Part shown: piece after piece, positions 1-8,103 of the stretch
Layout of the letters: each line of letters starts with the position of its first letter
Numbering within the stretch: position 1 is the first letter of the stretch
NCBI GenBank assembly: GCA_900469445.1
Contig: UBXM01000004.1
Span: 248,001-312,000 of the forward strand
DNA: 64,000 nt
Direction of reading: 5' to 3'
Source of the DNA: Hyphomicrobiales bacterium
Lineage (GTDB): Bacteria > Pseudomonadota > Alphaproteobacteria > Rhizobiales > Rhizobiaceae
Made by a program: the position numbers and the translations under genes
The notes under the pieces: generated by a model
Databases searched by the model: none
Seen by the model: only the letters and a program-made list of their open reading frames with translations
Told to the model about the DNA's origin: nothing

Positions 1-340
1 GTTTCAGGGCGGCCGAGATATCCGGGCGGTAACGGCGGAAGCAATTGTCGGCGGAGAGAACCGGCACGTCGTTGACGAAAACGATCGCCACCGTATCCAG
101 AAAGGTGATGTCGAGATACCAGGAGCCGTCGGGATCATCGATGACAAAGCTTCTCTCGACCTGCCAATCCTGATGGGCGACCCATTGAACGTCGTTTTCG
201 TTACGGCCGATATAGGGGTCGGGGATGATGCCGGCGAGTTTGAGGGCTGTGTGGATGTCGCCCGGGATGGAGATGGTGGTGGCGTGAGCGCTTTCGGGGG
301 ATGTGAGGTGCCATTGGCCGGAGAGCGGGAGGATGGTCAT
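1..340 (-). CDS. beta-mannosidase (GH2-type), N-terminal part only
   Basis: The gene runs off the left edge; about 113 N-terminal residues are visible. They match the opening beta-sandwich of bacterial and lysosomal beta-mannosidases: LSGQWHL near residue 6, IPGDIHTALKLAGIIPDPY at about 25-43, then GRNENDVQWVAHQDW and a beta-sandwich with TFLDTVAIVFVNDV. These enzymes release terminal beta-mannose from mannosides; no signal peptide is seen, so it should act in the cytoplasm on imported sugar. The catalytic Glu residues lie outside the window. It is the last visible gene of the ABC importer operon to its right, which suggests that the importer brings in beta-mannosides or related sugars. The ATG start is chosen because the family signature begins about ten residues later. 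Confidence 0.85.
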   Translation of the reverse strand, partial: MTILPLSGQWHLTSPESAHATTISIPGDIHTALKLAGIIPDPYIGRNENDVQWVAHQDWQVERSFVIDDPDGSWYLDITFLDTVAIVFVNDVPVLSADNCFRRYRPDISAALK

Positions 341-378
341 TGGCGCCTCCCGGAGAGGTCACCATTTGCGGCCACCAG

Positions 379-589
379 CCCCCCTCTGGCCTGCCGGCCA
401 TCTCCCCCACAAGGGGGGAGATCAGCTGGGCTCACCGACCTGCCCCACTCCAGATTGGAGCTCGCCGGATCAAACCGCCGCAATATCCCACGGTGGCTCA
501 GCCACAATCGAGATAAGGACCTTGGCGAAGGTCGCGCCTCTTGTGATCTCCCCCCTTGTGGGGGAGATGGCCGGCAGGCCAGAGGGGGG
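379..589. repeat. Intergenic element: perfect 46-bp inverted repeat
   Basis: Positions 379-424 and 544-589 are exact reverse complements over 46 bases, separated by 119 bases. Each arm contains CTGGCCTGCCGGCCATCTCC, itself partly palindromic. The element fills the gap between the ABC ATPase gene and the beta-mannosidase gene. Arms of this composition are typical of dispersed rhizobial intergenic mosaic repeats. As RNA it could fold into a very stable hairpin between two genes of one operon. No open frame inside looks genuine. Confidence 0.85.
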
Positions 590-614
590 TGAAACGCGGG
601 ACGCAATACCGCCA

Positions 615-1712
615 TCAGATCCGCTCCTCCGTTCCCGCATCAAACAGCGAAGCCATGGTCATGTCGAAGCCGATGCGGACTTTTGCGCCGACCTTGTATC
701 GGCGGGCGCCGCCGATCCTGACCGAGATCATGTGGCCGGCGAGTTTCAGCCAGATCAGATTGTCGGCCCCCATCGGCTCCTCGATATCGACGATCGCTTC
801 GTGAGCCTGTTCGGTCGTCACGTCGCCGTCGACCTTGATATGTTCGGGGCGCAGGCCGAGCACGGCCTTACGGCCGGGCGTGAGCGCTTCAGATGCCTCA
901 TAGCCGGCGAGCGAAATGCTGACGCCATTGGTGCGGAAGACTTTTTTGCCGTCCTCTTCCGCCAGTTCGCCATTGAGAAAGTTCATCGAGGGCGAGCCGA
1001 TGAAGCCGGCGACGAACTTGTTCTTCGGACGGTTGTAGATGGTGATCGGGTCGTCGAGCTGCTGGATGACGCCGCTCTTCATGATGGCGATCCGGTCGGC
1101 AAGCGTCAGCGCCTCGATCTGGTCATGGGTGACGTAGATCATCGTGTTCTTCAGCGACTGGTGCAGGCGCTTGATTTCGACGCGCAGTTCCGAGCGCAGT
1201 TTTGCGTCGAGGTTGGAAAGCGGTTCGTCGAAGAGGAAGACATCGACATCGCGGACCAGCGCACGGCCGATCGCAACACGCTGGCGCTGGCCGCCGGAGA
1301 GCGCTGCCGGCTTGCGCTGCAGGAGCGGTTCGATCTGCAGGATGCCGGCGGCGCGGGCGATGCGCTTGGCGATCTCGTCCTTGGGCATGCCGGCAACCTT
1401 GAGGCCGAAGGAGAGGTTCTTCTCCACCGTCATCTGCGGGTAAAGCGCATAGGACTGGAAGACCATGCCGATGCCGCGGTCCTTCGGCTCTTCCCAGGTG
1501 ACGTTCTTGTCCTTGATGAAGATCTGGCCGTCGGTCGGCTCGAGCAGGCCGGCGATGCAGTTCAGAAGCGTGGACTTTCCGCAGCCCGACGAGCCGAGAA
1601 GGACGAGGAACTCGCCGTCCCTGATGTCGAGGTCGAGGTTCTGGAGAACGCTGACTGCGCCGAAAGACAGGGACAGGTCACGGATGGAAACGGAAGTGGA
1701 GAGGTCGGTCAT
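615..1712 (-). CDS. Sugar ABC transporter ATP-binding protein (MalK/UgpC type)
   Basis: Energises the importer encoded upstream in the same operon. The protein of about 365 residues has Walker A GSSGCGKST near residues 40-48, the Q-loop near 86, signature LSGGQRQRV near 138-146, Walker B VFLFDEP near 158-164, and the H-loop THDQ near 196. A C-terminal extension of about 130 residues with LGLRPEHI is the regulatory (TOBE) region of carbohydrate importers. ATG at 1712 follows an AAAGGGG ribosome site; a TTG one codon upstream is less likely. The gene begins 6 bases after the permease gene ends. Substrate cannot be read from this subunit, and in this family one ATPase can serve several importers. 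Confidence 0.93.
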   Translation of the reverse strand: MTDLSTSVSIRDLSLSFGAVSVLQNLDLDIRDGEFLVLLGSSGCGKSTLLNCIAGLLEPTDGQIFIKDKNVTWEEPKDRGIGMVFQSYALYPQMTVEKNLSFGLKVAGMPKDEIAKRIARAAGILQIEPLLQRKPAALSGGQRQRVAIGRALVRDVDVFLFDEPLSNLDAKLRSELRVEIKRLHQSLKNTMIYVTHDQIEALTLADRIAIMKSGVIQQLDDPITIYNRPKNKFVAGFIGSPSMNFLNGELAEEDGKKVFRTNGVSISLAGYEASEALTPGRKAVLGLRPEHIKVDGDVTTEQAHEAIVDIEEPMGADNLIWLKLAGHMISVRIGGARRYKVGAKVRIGFDMTMASLFDAGTEERI

Positions 1713-1718
1713 CAAGGC

Positions 1719-2663
1719 TTACCCCTTTACTGCGCCGGCAGCGATGCCGCGTACGAACAGTCGGCCTGAAACGAAATAGACGATGAGAGGAACAGCGCCG
1801 GTCAGCAGCGTTGCCGCCATGTTGACGTTGTATTCCTTCACCCCCTGGACGGAGTTGACGATGTTGTTGAGCTGGACGGTCATCGGATAGGTATCCGGCC
1901 TCGTGAAGACGACACCGAAGAGAAAATCGTTCCAGATGCCGGTGACCTGGAGAATGATGGCGACCACGAAGATCGGCAGAGACATTGGCAGCATGATACG
2001 CCCGTAGATCTGCCAGAAACCGGCGCCATCGATGCGCGCCGCCTTGAACAGTTCCTCGGGCAGGCCGGCGAAATAGTTGCGGAAGAGCAGTGTGAGGATC
2101 GGCATGCCGAAAATGGTGTGGACGATGACGAGGCCGGTCAACGAGCCATAGATGCCGATTTCGCGCAGGATGATGACGAGCGGATAGATCATCACCTGAT
2201 AGGGGATGAAGGCGCCGATGATGAGGATGGAGAAGAACAGTTCCGAGCCCTTGAAGCGCCAGTTGGCAAGCGCATAACCGCTGACCGAGGCGACGGCGAT
2301 CGACACGATGACCGACGGCACCAGGATGCGCACCGAGTTCCAGAAGCCGCGGGAAAGACCGTCGCAATTGAGACCCGTGCAGGCTTCGGCCCATGCTTTC
2401 ACCCAGGGTTCGAAGGTGATTTCCATCGGTGGCGAGAAGATGTTGCCGAGACGCACTTCCGGCATGCCCTTCAGTGAGGTGACAACCATCACATAGAGCG
2501 GCAGGAGGTAATAGAGCGCCGCAAGGCCAAGGATGCCGTAGATCATGACATTGCGGCGCGAAAGGACTTTTCTCGGCTTTTTGCCGCGCGGGCCGGAGGC
2601 GAGTTCGGTGCCGACGGCGTCGATGGCGGCGCCGGTCGCGTTGAGAGTGGAGATGTTAGCCAC
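1719..2663 (-). CDS. Sugar ABC transporter permease (MalG type)
   Basis: Inner-membrane half of the importer channel, 314 residues. About six hydrophobic segments are visible, the first near residues 39-61 after a cytoplasmic N-terminus rich in basic residues. The EAA loop that docks on the ATPase is present (EELFKAARIDGAGF, followed by LPMSLPIF). GTG at 2663 is the start: GGAGGG lies 7 bases upstream, and the first 8 bases overlap the end of the other permease gene, which suggests translational coupling. Sequence type is CUT1 (di/oligosaccharide and glycerol-phosphate importers). Confidence 0.92.
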   Translation of the reverse strand: MANISTLNATGAAIDAVGTELASGPRGKKPRKVLSRRNVMIYGILGLAALYYLLPLYVMVVTSLKGMPEVRLGNIFSPPMEITFEPWVKAWAEACTGLNCDGLSRGFWNSVRILVPSVIVSIAVASVSGYALANWRFKGSELFFSILIIGAFIPYQVMIYPLVIILREIGIYGSLTGLVIVHTIFGMPILTLLFRNYFAGLPEELFKAARIDGAGFWQIYGRIMLPMSLPIFVVAIILQVTGIWNDFLFGVVFTRPDTYPMTVQLNNIVNSVQGVKEYNVNMAATLLTGAVPLIVYFVSGRLFVRGIAAGAVKG

Positions 2664-3594
2664 GCTTCTTCCCTCCGAATTCGAGATAGGCCCAGGGAAT
2701 GATGATGATGGCGACGGTGAGCAGCATCATGGTGGAGGCGGCAAAGCCCTGCCCCAGGTTCTGCGCCTGGAACATGTAGTCGTAGACATATTTCGCCGGC
2801 ACTTCCGAGGCATTGCCGGGACCGCCCGACGTCTGCGCCACGACGAGATCGTAGAGCTTGACGATGCCGCTGCCGATCAGCACCAGCGTGGTGATGAAGA
2901 CCGGGCGCATCATCGGGATGACGACGAAAAGATAGGTCCGCCACATGGGGATGCCGTCGACGCGGGCCGCCTTCCAGATATCCTCGTCGATGCCGCGCAG
3001 ACCGGCAAGCATCAGGCACATGACAAGCCCTGTCCCCTGCCAGAGACCTGCGATCAGGATGCCGTAGATGACGATGTCGGGATTGTAGAGCGGGTCGAAG
3101 GTGAAGCTTGTCCAGCCGAGCGAACGGACAATGCCCTGCACGCCGAATTCCGGATTGAGGATCCACTGCCAGACGAGGCCGGTGACGATGAAGGACAGCG
3201 CGAAGGGATAAAGGAAGATGGTGCGGAAGGCGCTTTCGAAACGGATCTTCTGGTCCATCAGCGCCGCCAGCACGAATCCGACCACGAGCGAGAAGATCAG
3301 CGACAGGATGCCATAGACCAGCAGGTTCTGGATCGAGATGATCCATCGGGACGCCGACCAGAGGCGCTCATACTGGTCGAAGCCGACAAAGCTTGCCCGC
3401 GGCAGGAGCCTTGAATTGGTGAAGGAATAGATGACAGTCCAGACCGTGCCGCCGAAAAAGACGACGGCTGCGACCAGCATCATCGGGATAAGCGCAATCT
3501 TGGAATTGAGATTGCGGAAGAGCTGGTTGGGGCGGCCGGACGATCTGGGCGCAGGTGCGGTGCGGCCCGTTTGCGACGGCATGGGATTGGGCAT
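2656..3594 (-). CDS. Sugar ABC transporter permease (MalF/UgpA type)
   Basis: Second channel subunit, 312 residues, with a 40-residue N-terminal tail before the first membrane segment (IALIPMMLVAAVVFFGG) and about six hydrophobic segments. The EAA loop reads EDIWKAARVDGIPMW. ATG at 3594 follows GGAGGAAAC. The gene lies between the binding-protein gene and the MalG-type permease; the space from the binding-protein gene holds a strong hairpin. Assignment to the CUT1 family is firm, substrate is not. Confidence 0.92.
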   Translation of the reverse strand: MPNPMPSQTGRTAPAPRSSGRPNQLFRNLNSKIALIPMMLVAAVVFFGGTVWTVIYSFTNSRLLPRASFVGFDQYERLWSASRWIISIQNLLVYGILSLIFSLVVGFVLAALMDQKIRFESAFRTIFLYPFALSFIVTGLVWQWILNPEFGVQGIVRSLGWTSFTFDPLYNPDIVIYGILIAGLWQGTGLVMCLMLAGLRGIDEDIWKAARVDGIPMWRTYLFVVIPMMRPVFITTLVLIGSGIVKLYDLVVAQTSGGPGNASEVPAKYVYDYMFQAQNLGQGFAASTMMLLTVAIIIIPWAYLEFGGKKRG

Positions 3595-3635
3595 GTTTCC
3601 TCCTCGATCGGCATGCGCGGGGCGCAGCCTTCCTT

Positions 3636-3660
3636 CCGGCCCCGCCAGAGGCGGGGCCGG
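3636..3660 (-). promoter_or_regulatory. Strong hairpin after the binding-protein gene
   Basis: An 11-bp perfect stem (3636-3646 with 3650-3660) and a 3-base loop, without a T-run. It lies between the binding-protein gene and the first permease gene of the operon. Hairpins here are common in ABC importer operons, where they protect the upstream transcript and reduce expression of the membrane subunits. That role is inferred from position. Confidence 0.7.
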
Positions 3661-3686
3661 TGCGGTTCAAGATCGTGATGGAATGA

Positions 3687-4919
3687 TCAGTCAGCCGAGC
3701 CGATGATTTCGGCGAAGCGTTCCTGTGCCTGTTGCGGCGTCATCGATTCCTTGGCGAAGAATTCGGACATCAGGTCCTCCTTCTGCTTCTGGCTATCGGC
3801 GGAAACCAGCTGGTCGGTGCTGATCGCGACATCACCCCTGGCGATGATCTCGATACCCTTCTTCATGCAGTCGTTTGCAGCTCCAAGATCAACGTCGCCA
3901 CGAACCGGCACGGAGCCCTTTTTCAGGTTGAAGGCGATCTGGACCTTGGGATCGACGATCGTTTCGGCCAGCACTTCCTGGGCCTTGGATTTCTCTTCGT
4001 CCTCGAGAAGCGGGAAGTAGATGGCGTCGCCGCCGGTGGTCAAAACCTGATTGAGGCCGAGACCCGGCAGGCAGGTATAGTCCTTGCCCGCGACCTGGCC
4101 CGCCTGCTGGAATTCACCCTGTGCCCAGTCGCCCATGATCTGACCACCCGCCTTGCCGCTGAGAACAAGATTGGTTGCCTGGTTCCAGTCCTGAACATTG
4201 GAGCCCTTGGCAAGCTTGCGGGCTTCGTCGGCTGCGGCGAAGATTTTCGCCATATCCGGTCCCGCCGCGGTTTCCTCGTCCTTGTCCTGGTAGACTTTTT
4301 CGTAAAGTTCGCGACCGCCAATCGAAATCAACAGAACGTCAAACAAGCCGGCGGCCTGGAATGCCTGCCCACCCAGCGCCAGCGGCTGAAGACCGGCTTC
4401 CCGCAGCTTGGGGCCGGCCGCCACGAACTCGTTCCAGTCCTTCGGCACGGGAACGCCAATCTTTTCAAAGGCGGAATTGGACAGCCACAGCCACTGCCAG
4501 GAGTGGATATTGACCGGTGCGCAATAAATCTTGCCTTCAAAGGTGCAGCTGTCGAGCAGGCTGGACGGCTTGATGACGTCCTTCCACTTTCCCTTCTCGG
4601 CCACATCGCTCAGATCCCGCATGAGACCGGACTGAACCAGTTCCTCGGCCTGCCGGCCGTGGTTGAACTGGGTGGCGCCCATCGGATCACCGCCGGTAAT
4701 GCGACTGATCATGATCGGGCGCGCGGTGCTGCCGGAACCGGCAATGGCGCCATCGATCCATTTGTTGCCGGTGGCATCGAACGCAGTCGCCAACTCCTTG
4801 ACGGCCGCAGCCTCGCCTCCCGATGTCCACCAGTGGGTAACTTCCAGATCTGTGGCCTGCGCTGCAAAAGGCAGTGCCGCAGTGGCAGCCAGAACAGCTG
4901 CAAAAGCACGAATACGCAT
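3687..4919 (-). CDS. Periplasmic sugar-binding protein of ABC importer (GtsA-like)
   Basis: First gene of the importer operon, 410 residues. A signal peptide is clear: MRIR, a hydrophobic run, then AAQA before TDLEVTHWW, so it should be exported to the periplasm. The mature N-terminus (LEVTHWWTSGGEAAAV) and the motif APVNIHSWQWLWLS resemble the glucose/mannose-binding subfamily (GtsA of Pseudomonas and its Thermus relative). Two Cys (LLDSCTFEGKIYC) could form a disulfide. ATG follows GGAGGAGAC. The neighbouring beta-mannosidase gene makes a mannose-containing ligand plausible, but glucose or another sugar cannot be excluded. Confidence 0.9.
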   Translation of the reverse strand: MRIRAFAAVLAATAALPFAAQATDLEVTHWWTSGGEAAAVKELATAFDATGNKWIDGAIAGSGSTARPIMISRITGGDPMGATQFNHGRQAEELVQSGLMRDLSDVAEKGKWKDVIKPSSLLDSCTFEGKIYCAPVNIHSWQWLWLSNSAFEKIGVPVPKDWNEFVAAGPKLREAGLQPLALGGQAFQAAGLFDVLLISIGGRELYEKVYQDKDEETAAGPDMAKIFAAADEARKLAKGSNVQDWNQATNLVLSGKAGGQIMGDWAQGEFQQAGQVAGKDYTCLPGLGLNQVLTTGGDAIYFPLLEDEEKSKAQEVLAETIVDPKVQIAFNLKKGSVPVRGDVDLGAANDCMKKGIEIIARGDVAISTDQLVSADSQKQKEDLMSEFFAKESMTPQQAQERFAEIIGSAD

Positions 4920-4933
4920 GAGTCTCCTCCCTC

Positions 4934-4949
4934 ACTGAAACGTTGCAGT
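4934..4949. promoter_or_regulatory. Candidate LacI-family operator 1
   Basis: The reverse complement reads ACTGCAACGTTTCAGT. It lies 15 bases upstream of the binding-protein start and matches 14 of 16 bases with the site at 5198-5213 near the divergent regulator gene. The central AACGTT is palindromic, as in LacI/PurR-family operators. This close to the start codon, binding would be expected to repress the importer operon. Confidence 0.6.
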
Positions 4950-5197
4950 AAAAACTAGGGCAATCATGAACCCATAGCAACCCCGGATGGAATAAATATT
5001 CTTGAGACAGCCGAGGCGCGCAATCCTAAATTGCGAATGTCAAATTTCAGACAGATGCAGAAAGGCCTAAAACCCACGCGGTAGATCGATCCATCTCGAT
5101 TTCATCTCGCATCCGCACAAAAACGATGTGCGCCTGCGTTGCAATTACGTCTAGTTGCATGATTTTCAGATATGCGGAAAAGGTCGCTTGAAATTTA

Positions 5198-5213
5198 TCT
5201 GTAACGTTTCAGT
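5198..5213. promoter_or_regulatory. Candidate LacI-family operator 2
   Basis: TCTGTAACGTTTCAGT lies 67 bases upstream of the regulator start and matches operator 1 in inverted orientation at 14 of 16 positions. A pair of sites about 260 bases apart on both sides of a divergent promoter region would allow autorepression or looping. Confidence 0.6.
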
Positions 5214-5279
5214 TTTTTGCCGTAATAGTGATTTCGAGAGCGAGACACCCCAAAAGCGCTTCTCAGCGCGAGCGGCAAG

Positions 5280-6326
5280 ATGGACGACCACAGCAAAAGA
5301 CCGATACCGGCGCCGACGGGCGGCGAACGCCCTACCCTGAAGACGATCGCCTATATGACCGGGCTCGGCATCACCACCGTATCCCGTGCCCTGAAGGATG
5401 CGCCGGATATCGGGGCAGAGACGAAGGAACGGGTCAGGCTGGTGGCGCGGCAACTCGGCTACCAGCCGAACCGCGCAGGGGTTCGCCTCAGAACCGGCAA
5501 GACGAATGTCATCGCACTCGTGCTCAGCATCGAGCAGGAGTTGATGGGTTTTACCAGCCAGATGGTGCAGGGAATTTCCGAAGTTCTCGGAGGCACGCAA
5601 TATCACCTCGTGGTGACGCCGCATTCCTTCGAGAAGGACCCGATGGTGCCGGTGCGCTATATTCTCGATACCGGCTCTGCGGACGGGGTGATCATTTCGC
5701 GCATGGAACCGGATGACCAACGGGTACGACTGATGACGGAGCGGAACCTTCCCTTTGTCACCCATGGACGGACCGACATGGGTATCGCCCATCCGTTTCA
5801 TGACTTCGACAACGAAGCTTATGTCTATCAGGCGGTCGAGCGGCTGGTGAAGCGCGGACGGCGGCGTATCGCCCTGCTCGCGCCGCTCAGCCGATTTTCA
5901 TACCAGATCCATAGCCGGATAGGTTTCGAACGGGGCCTTGTGGATTTCCAGGCGACGGAGGTTTCGATGGGGCGGATGACGACCGAAACGCCGCTTGAGG
6001 AAATCCGCGCCTATGCCGAACGCCTGTCACGCCTTCCCGAACCACCGGATGCCATCATCTCGCTCAGCGGATCGGCGTCGATCGCGCTCGTCGCGGGCAC
6101 CGAGGCCGCCGGACGCAGACTAGGCAAGGAGATCGATATCGTCTCCAAACAATCGGCCGAATTTCTCAACTGGATCAGACCGGAAATGCTGACCGTAACG
6201 GAGGACGTGCGCCATGCGGGCCAGGAACTCGCGAAGGCGGTTCTGGCGCGGATCGACGGCGTGGCACCGGAACTGCTGCAGAGTATCGACGCACCGGTGT
6301 GGTCGCCAATGGGGCCGAAGGACTAG
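5280..6326 (+). CDS. LacI-family transcriptional regulator
   Basis: 348 residues. The DNA-binding domain is at about residues 19-70 ([20 protein letters not shown] as helix-turn-helix, then [16 protein letters not shown] as hinge). A periplasmic-binding-protein-like effector domain follows ([17 protein letters not shown] to the end). It is transcribed away from the sugar importer operon, so it most likely controls that operon and responds to its sugar. The ribosome site before the ATG is weak (GAGCGGCAAG). The gene ends at a bidirectional terminator shared with gnd. Confidence 0.92.
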   Translation: MDDHSKRPIPAPTGGERPTLKTIAYMTGLGITTVSRALKDAPDIGAETKERVRLVARQLGYQPNRAGVRLRTGKTNVIALVLSIEQELMGFTSQMVQGISEVLGGTQYHLVVTPHSFEKDPMVPVRYILDTGSADGVIISRMEPDDQRVRLMTERNLPFVTHGRTDMGIAHPFHDFDNEAYVYQAVERLVKRGRRRIALLAPLSRFSYQIHSRIGFERGLVDFQATEVSMGRMTTETPLEEIRAYAERLSRLPEPPDAIISLSGSASIALVAGTEAAGRRLGKEIDIVSKQSAEFLNWIRPEMLTVTEDVRHAGQELAKAVLARIDGVAPELLQSIDAPVWSPMGPKD

Positions 6327-6334
6327 CCGACCGT

Positions 6335-6365
6335 AAAAAAAGCCCGGCACTTGGCCGGGCTTTTT
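6335..6365. terminator. Bidirectional rho-independent terminator
   Basis: A run of A, stem GCCCGGC (6342-6348), 5-base loop, GCCGGGC (6354-6360), then a run of T. Symmetric A and T runs allow termination from both the LacI-family gene and the converging gnd gene. Confidence 0.9.
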
Positions 6366-6386
6366 CATCTGATTTGTGAACGCTTA

Positions 6387-7820
6387 TCAGGCGAAGTCGG
6401 CAAGTCCGCTGCCCCAGGGGCCGTGATGCTTGTCGACGCCGTCGAGGCGGTCGAAGCCATGCGCGCCGAAGAAGTCGCGCTGGGCCTGGATCAGGTTGGC
6501 CGTACCCCTGCCCCGACGATAGGCGTCGAAATAGGAGAGAGCCGAGGTGAGCGCCGGAGCCGGCAGGCCATTGAGCGCCGCGTAGGAAACGATGCGGCGC
6601 AGCGCGCCGTCGGTTTCCTTGACCATCTGCGAGAAGGCCGGCGTGACGATGAGGTTTGCCACATTCGGATCCTTGGTGAAGGCCGAAGTGATCTCGTCGA
6701 GGAACTGCGAACGGATGATGCAGCCTGCGCGCCAGATCTTGGCGATCGTCGGCATCGGCAGGTTCCAGCCGAATTCCTTCGAGGCAGCGGCCATGACCGC
6801 AAAGCCTTGCGCATAGGCGCCGATCTTGGCAGCCAGCAGAGCCTGTTCGAGATCGGCCAGGAAAGCCATGCCATCCTTGGGCCGCTCGACCAGAGCCGGC
6901 TTGCCGAGGATCTTTTCGGCGGCCTGGCGCTCGGATTTGAGCGAGGAAATCACGCGGCCGGCGACGGCAGCTTCGATCGCGGTCGCGGCGACACCCATGT
7001 TCTGGGCCTCGATGACCGACCATTTGCCGGTGCCCTTCTGGCCGGCACTATCGACGATGACATCGACCATAGGCTTCTTGGAGATCGGATCGACCGCCTT
7101 CAAAACCTTTTCCGAGATTTCCATCAGGTAGGAATCGAGGCGACCTTCGTTCCAGCGACCGAAGACGCCGCCGATTTCGGCAGCATTCATGCCGAGGCCA
7201 TCGCGCAGGATGCCGTAGATTTCGGCGATCATCTGCATGTCGGCATATTCGATGCCGTTATGGATGGTCTTGACGAAGTGACCGGCACCGTTTTCGCCGA
7301 GCCAGTCGACGCAGGGCTCGCCGTTGAACTTGGCCGAGATCGAGGTGAGCACCTTCTCGACGCGCTTCCAGCTGTCTTCCGTGCCACCGACCATGATCGA
7401 GGGGCCGTGGCGCGCACCTTCTTCACCGCCGGAGACGCCCATGCCGATGAAGGTCAGGTCGCTGTCTTCGAGGCTCTTGAAGCGGCGCATCGTATCGCGG
7501 AAATTGGCATTGCCGGCGTCGATCATGATGTCGCCGGAAGAGAGGTACGGCTTCAGGAGTTCCATCTGCTGATCGACCGGATCACCGGCCTTGATCATGA
7601 TGATGATCGGCCGCGGCGGACGGATCGCCTTGATGAAATCTTCCATCGTTTCGCACGGGATGATCTGGCCCTGAAGAGCGCCTGCATCCGCGTAGAATTT
7701 CTTGGTGACTTCTGTCGTGCGGTTGAAGACCGCGATCTTGTTGCCTTTTTCAGCGATATTGAGGGCAAGGTTGGCGCCCATGACGCCGAGACCGATTAGG
7801 CCGATTTCTGCCTGTTCCAC
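6387..7820 (-). CDS. gnd: 6-phosphogluconate dehydrogenase, decarboxylating
   Basis: Oxidises 6-phosphogluconate to ribulose 5-phosphate and CO2 with NADP (oxidative pentose phosphate pathway, cytoplasm). The dinucleotide-binding motif GLIGLGVMGANLALNIAEKG opens the protein; the substrate motif GVSGGEEGARHGPSIM and GQKGTGKWS follow. The GTG at 7820 is preferred: GGAGG lies 8 bases upstream and it gives 477 residues, the usual family length. The frame stays open upstream with an ATG at 7859, but that would add an unusual leader and has no good ribosome site. It appears monocistronic. Confidence 0.95.
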   Translation of the reverse strand: MEQAEIGLIGLGVMGANLALNIAEKGNKIAVFNRTTEVTKKFYADAGALQGQIIPCETMEDFIKAIRPPRPIIIMIKAGDPVDQQMELLKPYLSSGDIMIDAGNANFRDTMRRFKSLEDSDLTFIGMGVSGGEEGARHGPSIMVGGTEDSWKRVEKVLTSISAKFNGEPCVDWLGENGAGHFVKTIHNGIEYADMQMIAEIYGILRDGLGMNAAEIGGVFGRWNEGRLDSYLMEISEKVLKAVDPISKKPMVDVIVDSAGQKGTGKWSVIEAQNMGVAATAIEAAVAGRVISSLKSERQAAEKILGKPALVERPKDGMAFLADLEQALLAAKIGAYAQGFAVMAAASKEFGWNLPMPTIAKIWRAGCIIRSQFLDEITSAFTKDPNVANLIVTPAFSQMVKETDGALRRIVSYAALNGLPAPALTSALSYFDAYRRGRGTANLIQAQRDFFGAHGFDRLDGVDKHHGPWGSGLADFA

Positions 7821-7950
7821 GGGAGGAGCCTCCGATTTTGTTGCGCCTTCTTTTGGCATTCGTGCGCCATGGGGGCAAGGGAGCGATTGGCCAAATCTGC
7901 CACATTCCGCATTTGTCTGGCCCCATAGCCAAGCTTGTGGTTTGCACCGA

Positions 7951-8103
7951 TCAGCCCGGACGATCCTCGCCATCGTCGATAATGCGCCAGGCGGCGCCAT
8001 CGAGATCCTCGTACTGGCCGTTCTTCAACGACCAGAGAAAGGCTGCGAGGCCGAGGCCGCCGAGGAAAAGTGCCACCGGAATGAGATAGATGAGCATGTT
8101 CAT
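7951..8103 (-). CDS. fixS: cbb3-type oxidase assembly protein FixS/CcoS
   Basis: Small 50-residue protein: one N-terminal membrane helix (MNMLIYLIPVALFLGGLGL) followed by the family motif AFLWSLKNGQYEDLDGAAWR and an acidic tail. CcoS is needed for cofactor assembly of cytochrome cbb3 oxidase in the inner membrane. Its ATG overlaps the fixI stop (ATGA), so it ends the fixGHIS operon. Length and position are typical. Confidence 0.9.
   Translation of the reverse strand: MNMLIYLIPVALFLGGLGLAAFLWSLKNGQYEDLDGAAWRIIDDGEDRPG

Noticed and set aside
303..1769. Long open frame antisense to the sugar ABC ATPase
   Set aside because: Opposite frame of a clear ATPase gene in GC-rich DNA; composition is Arg/Asp-rich and matches nothing.
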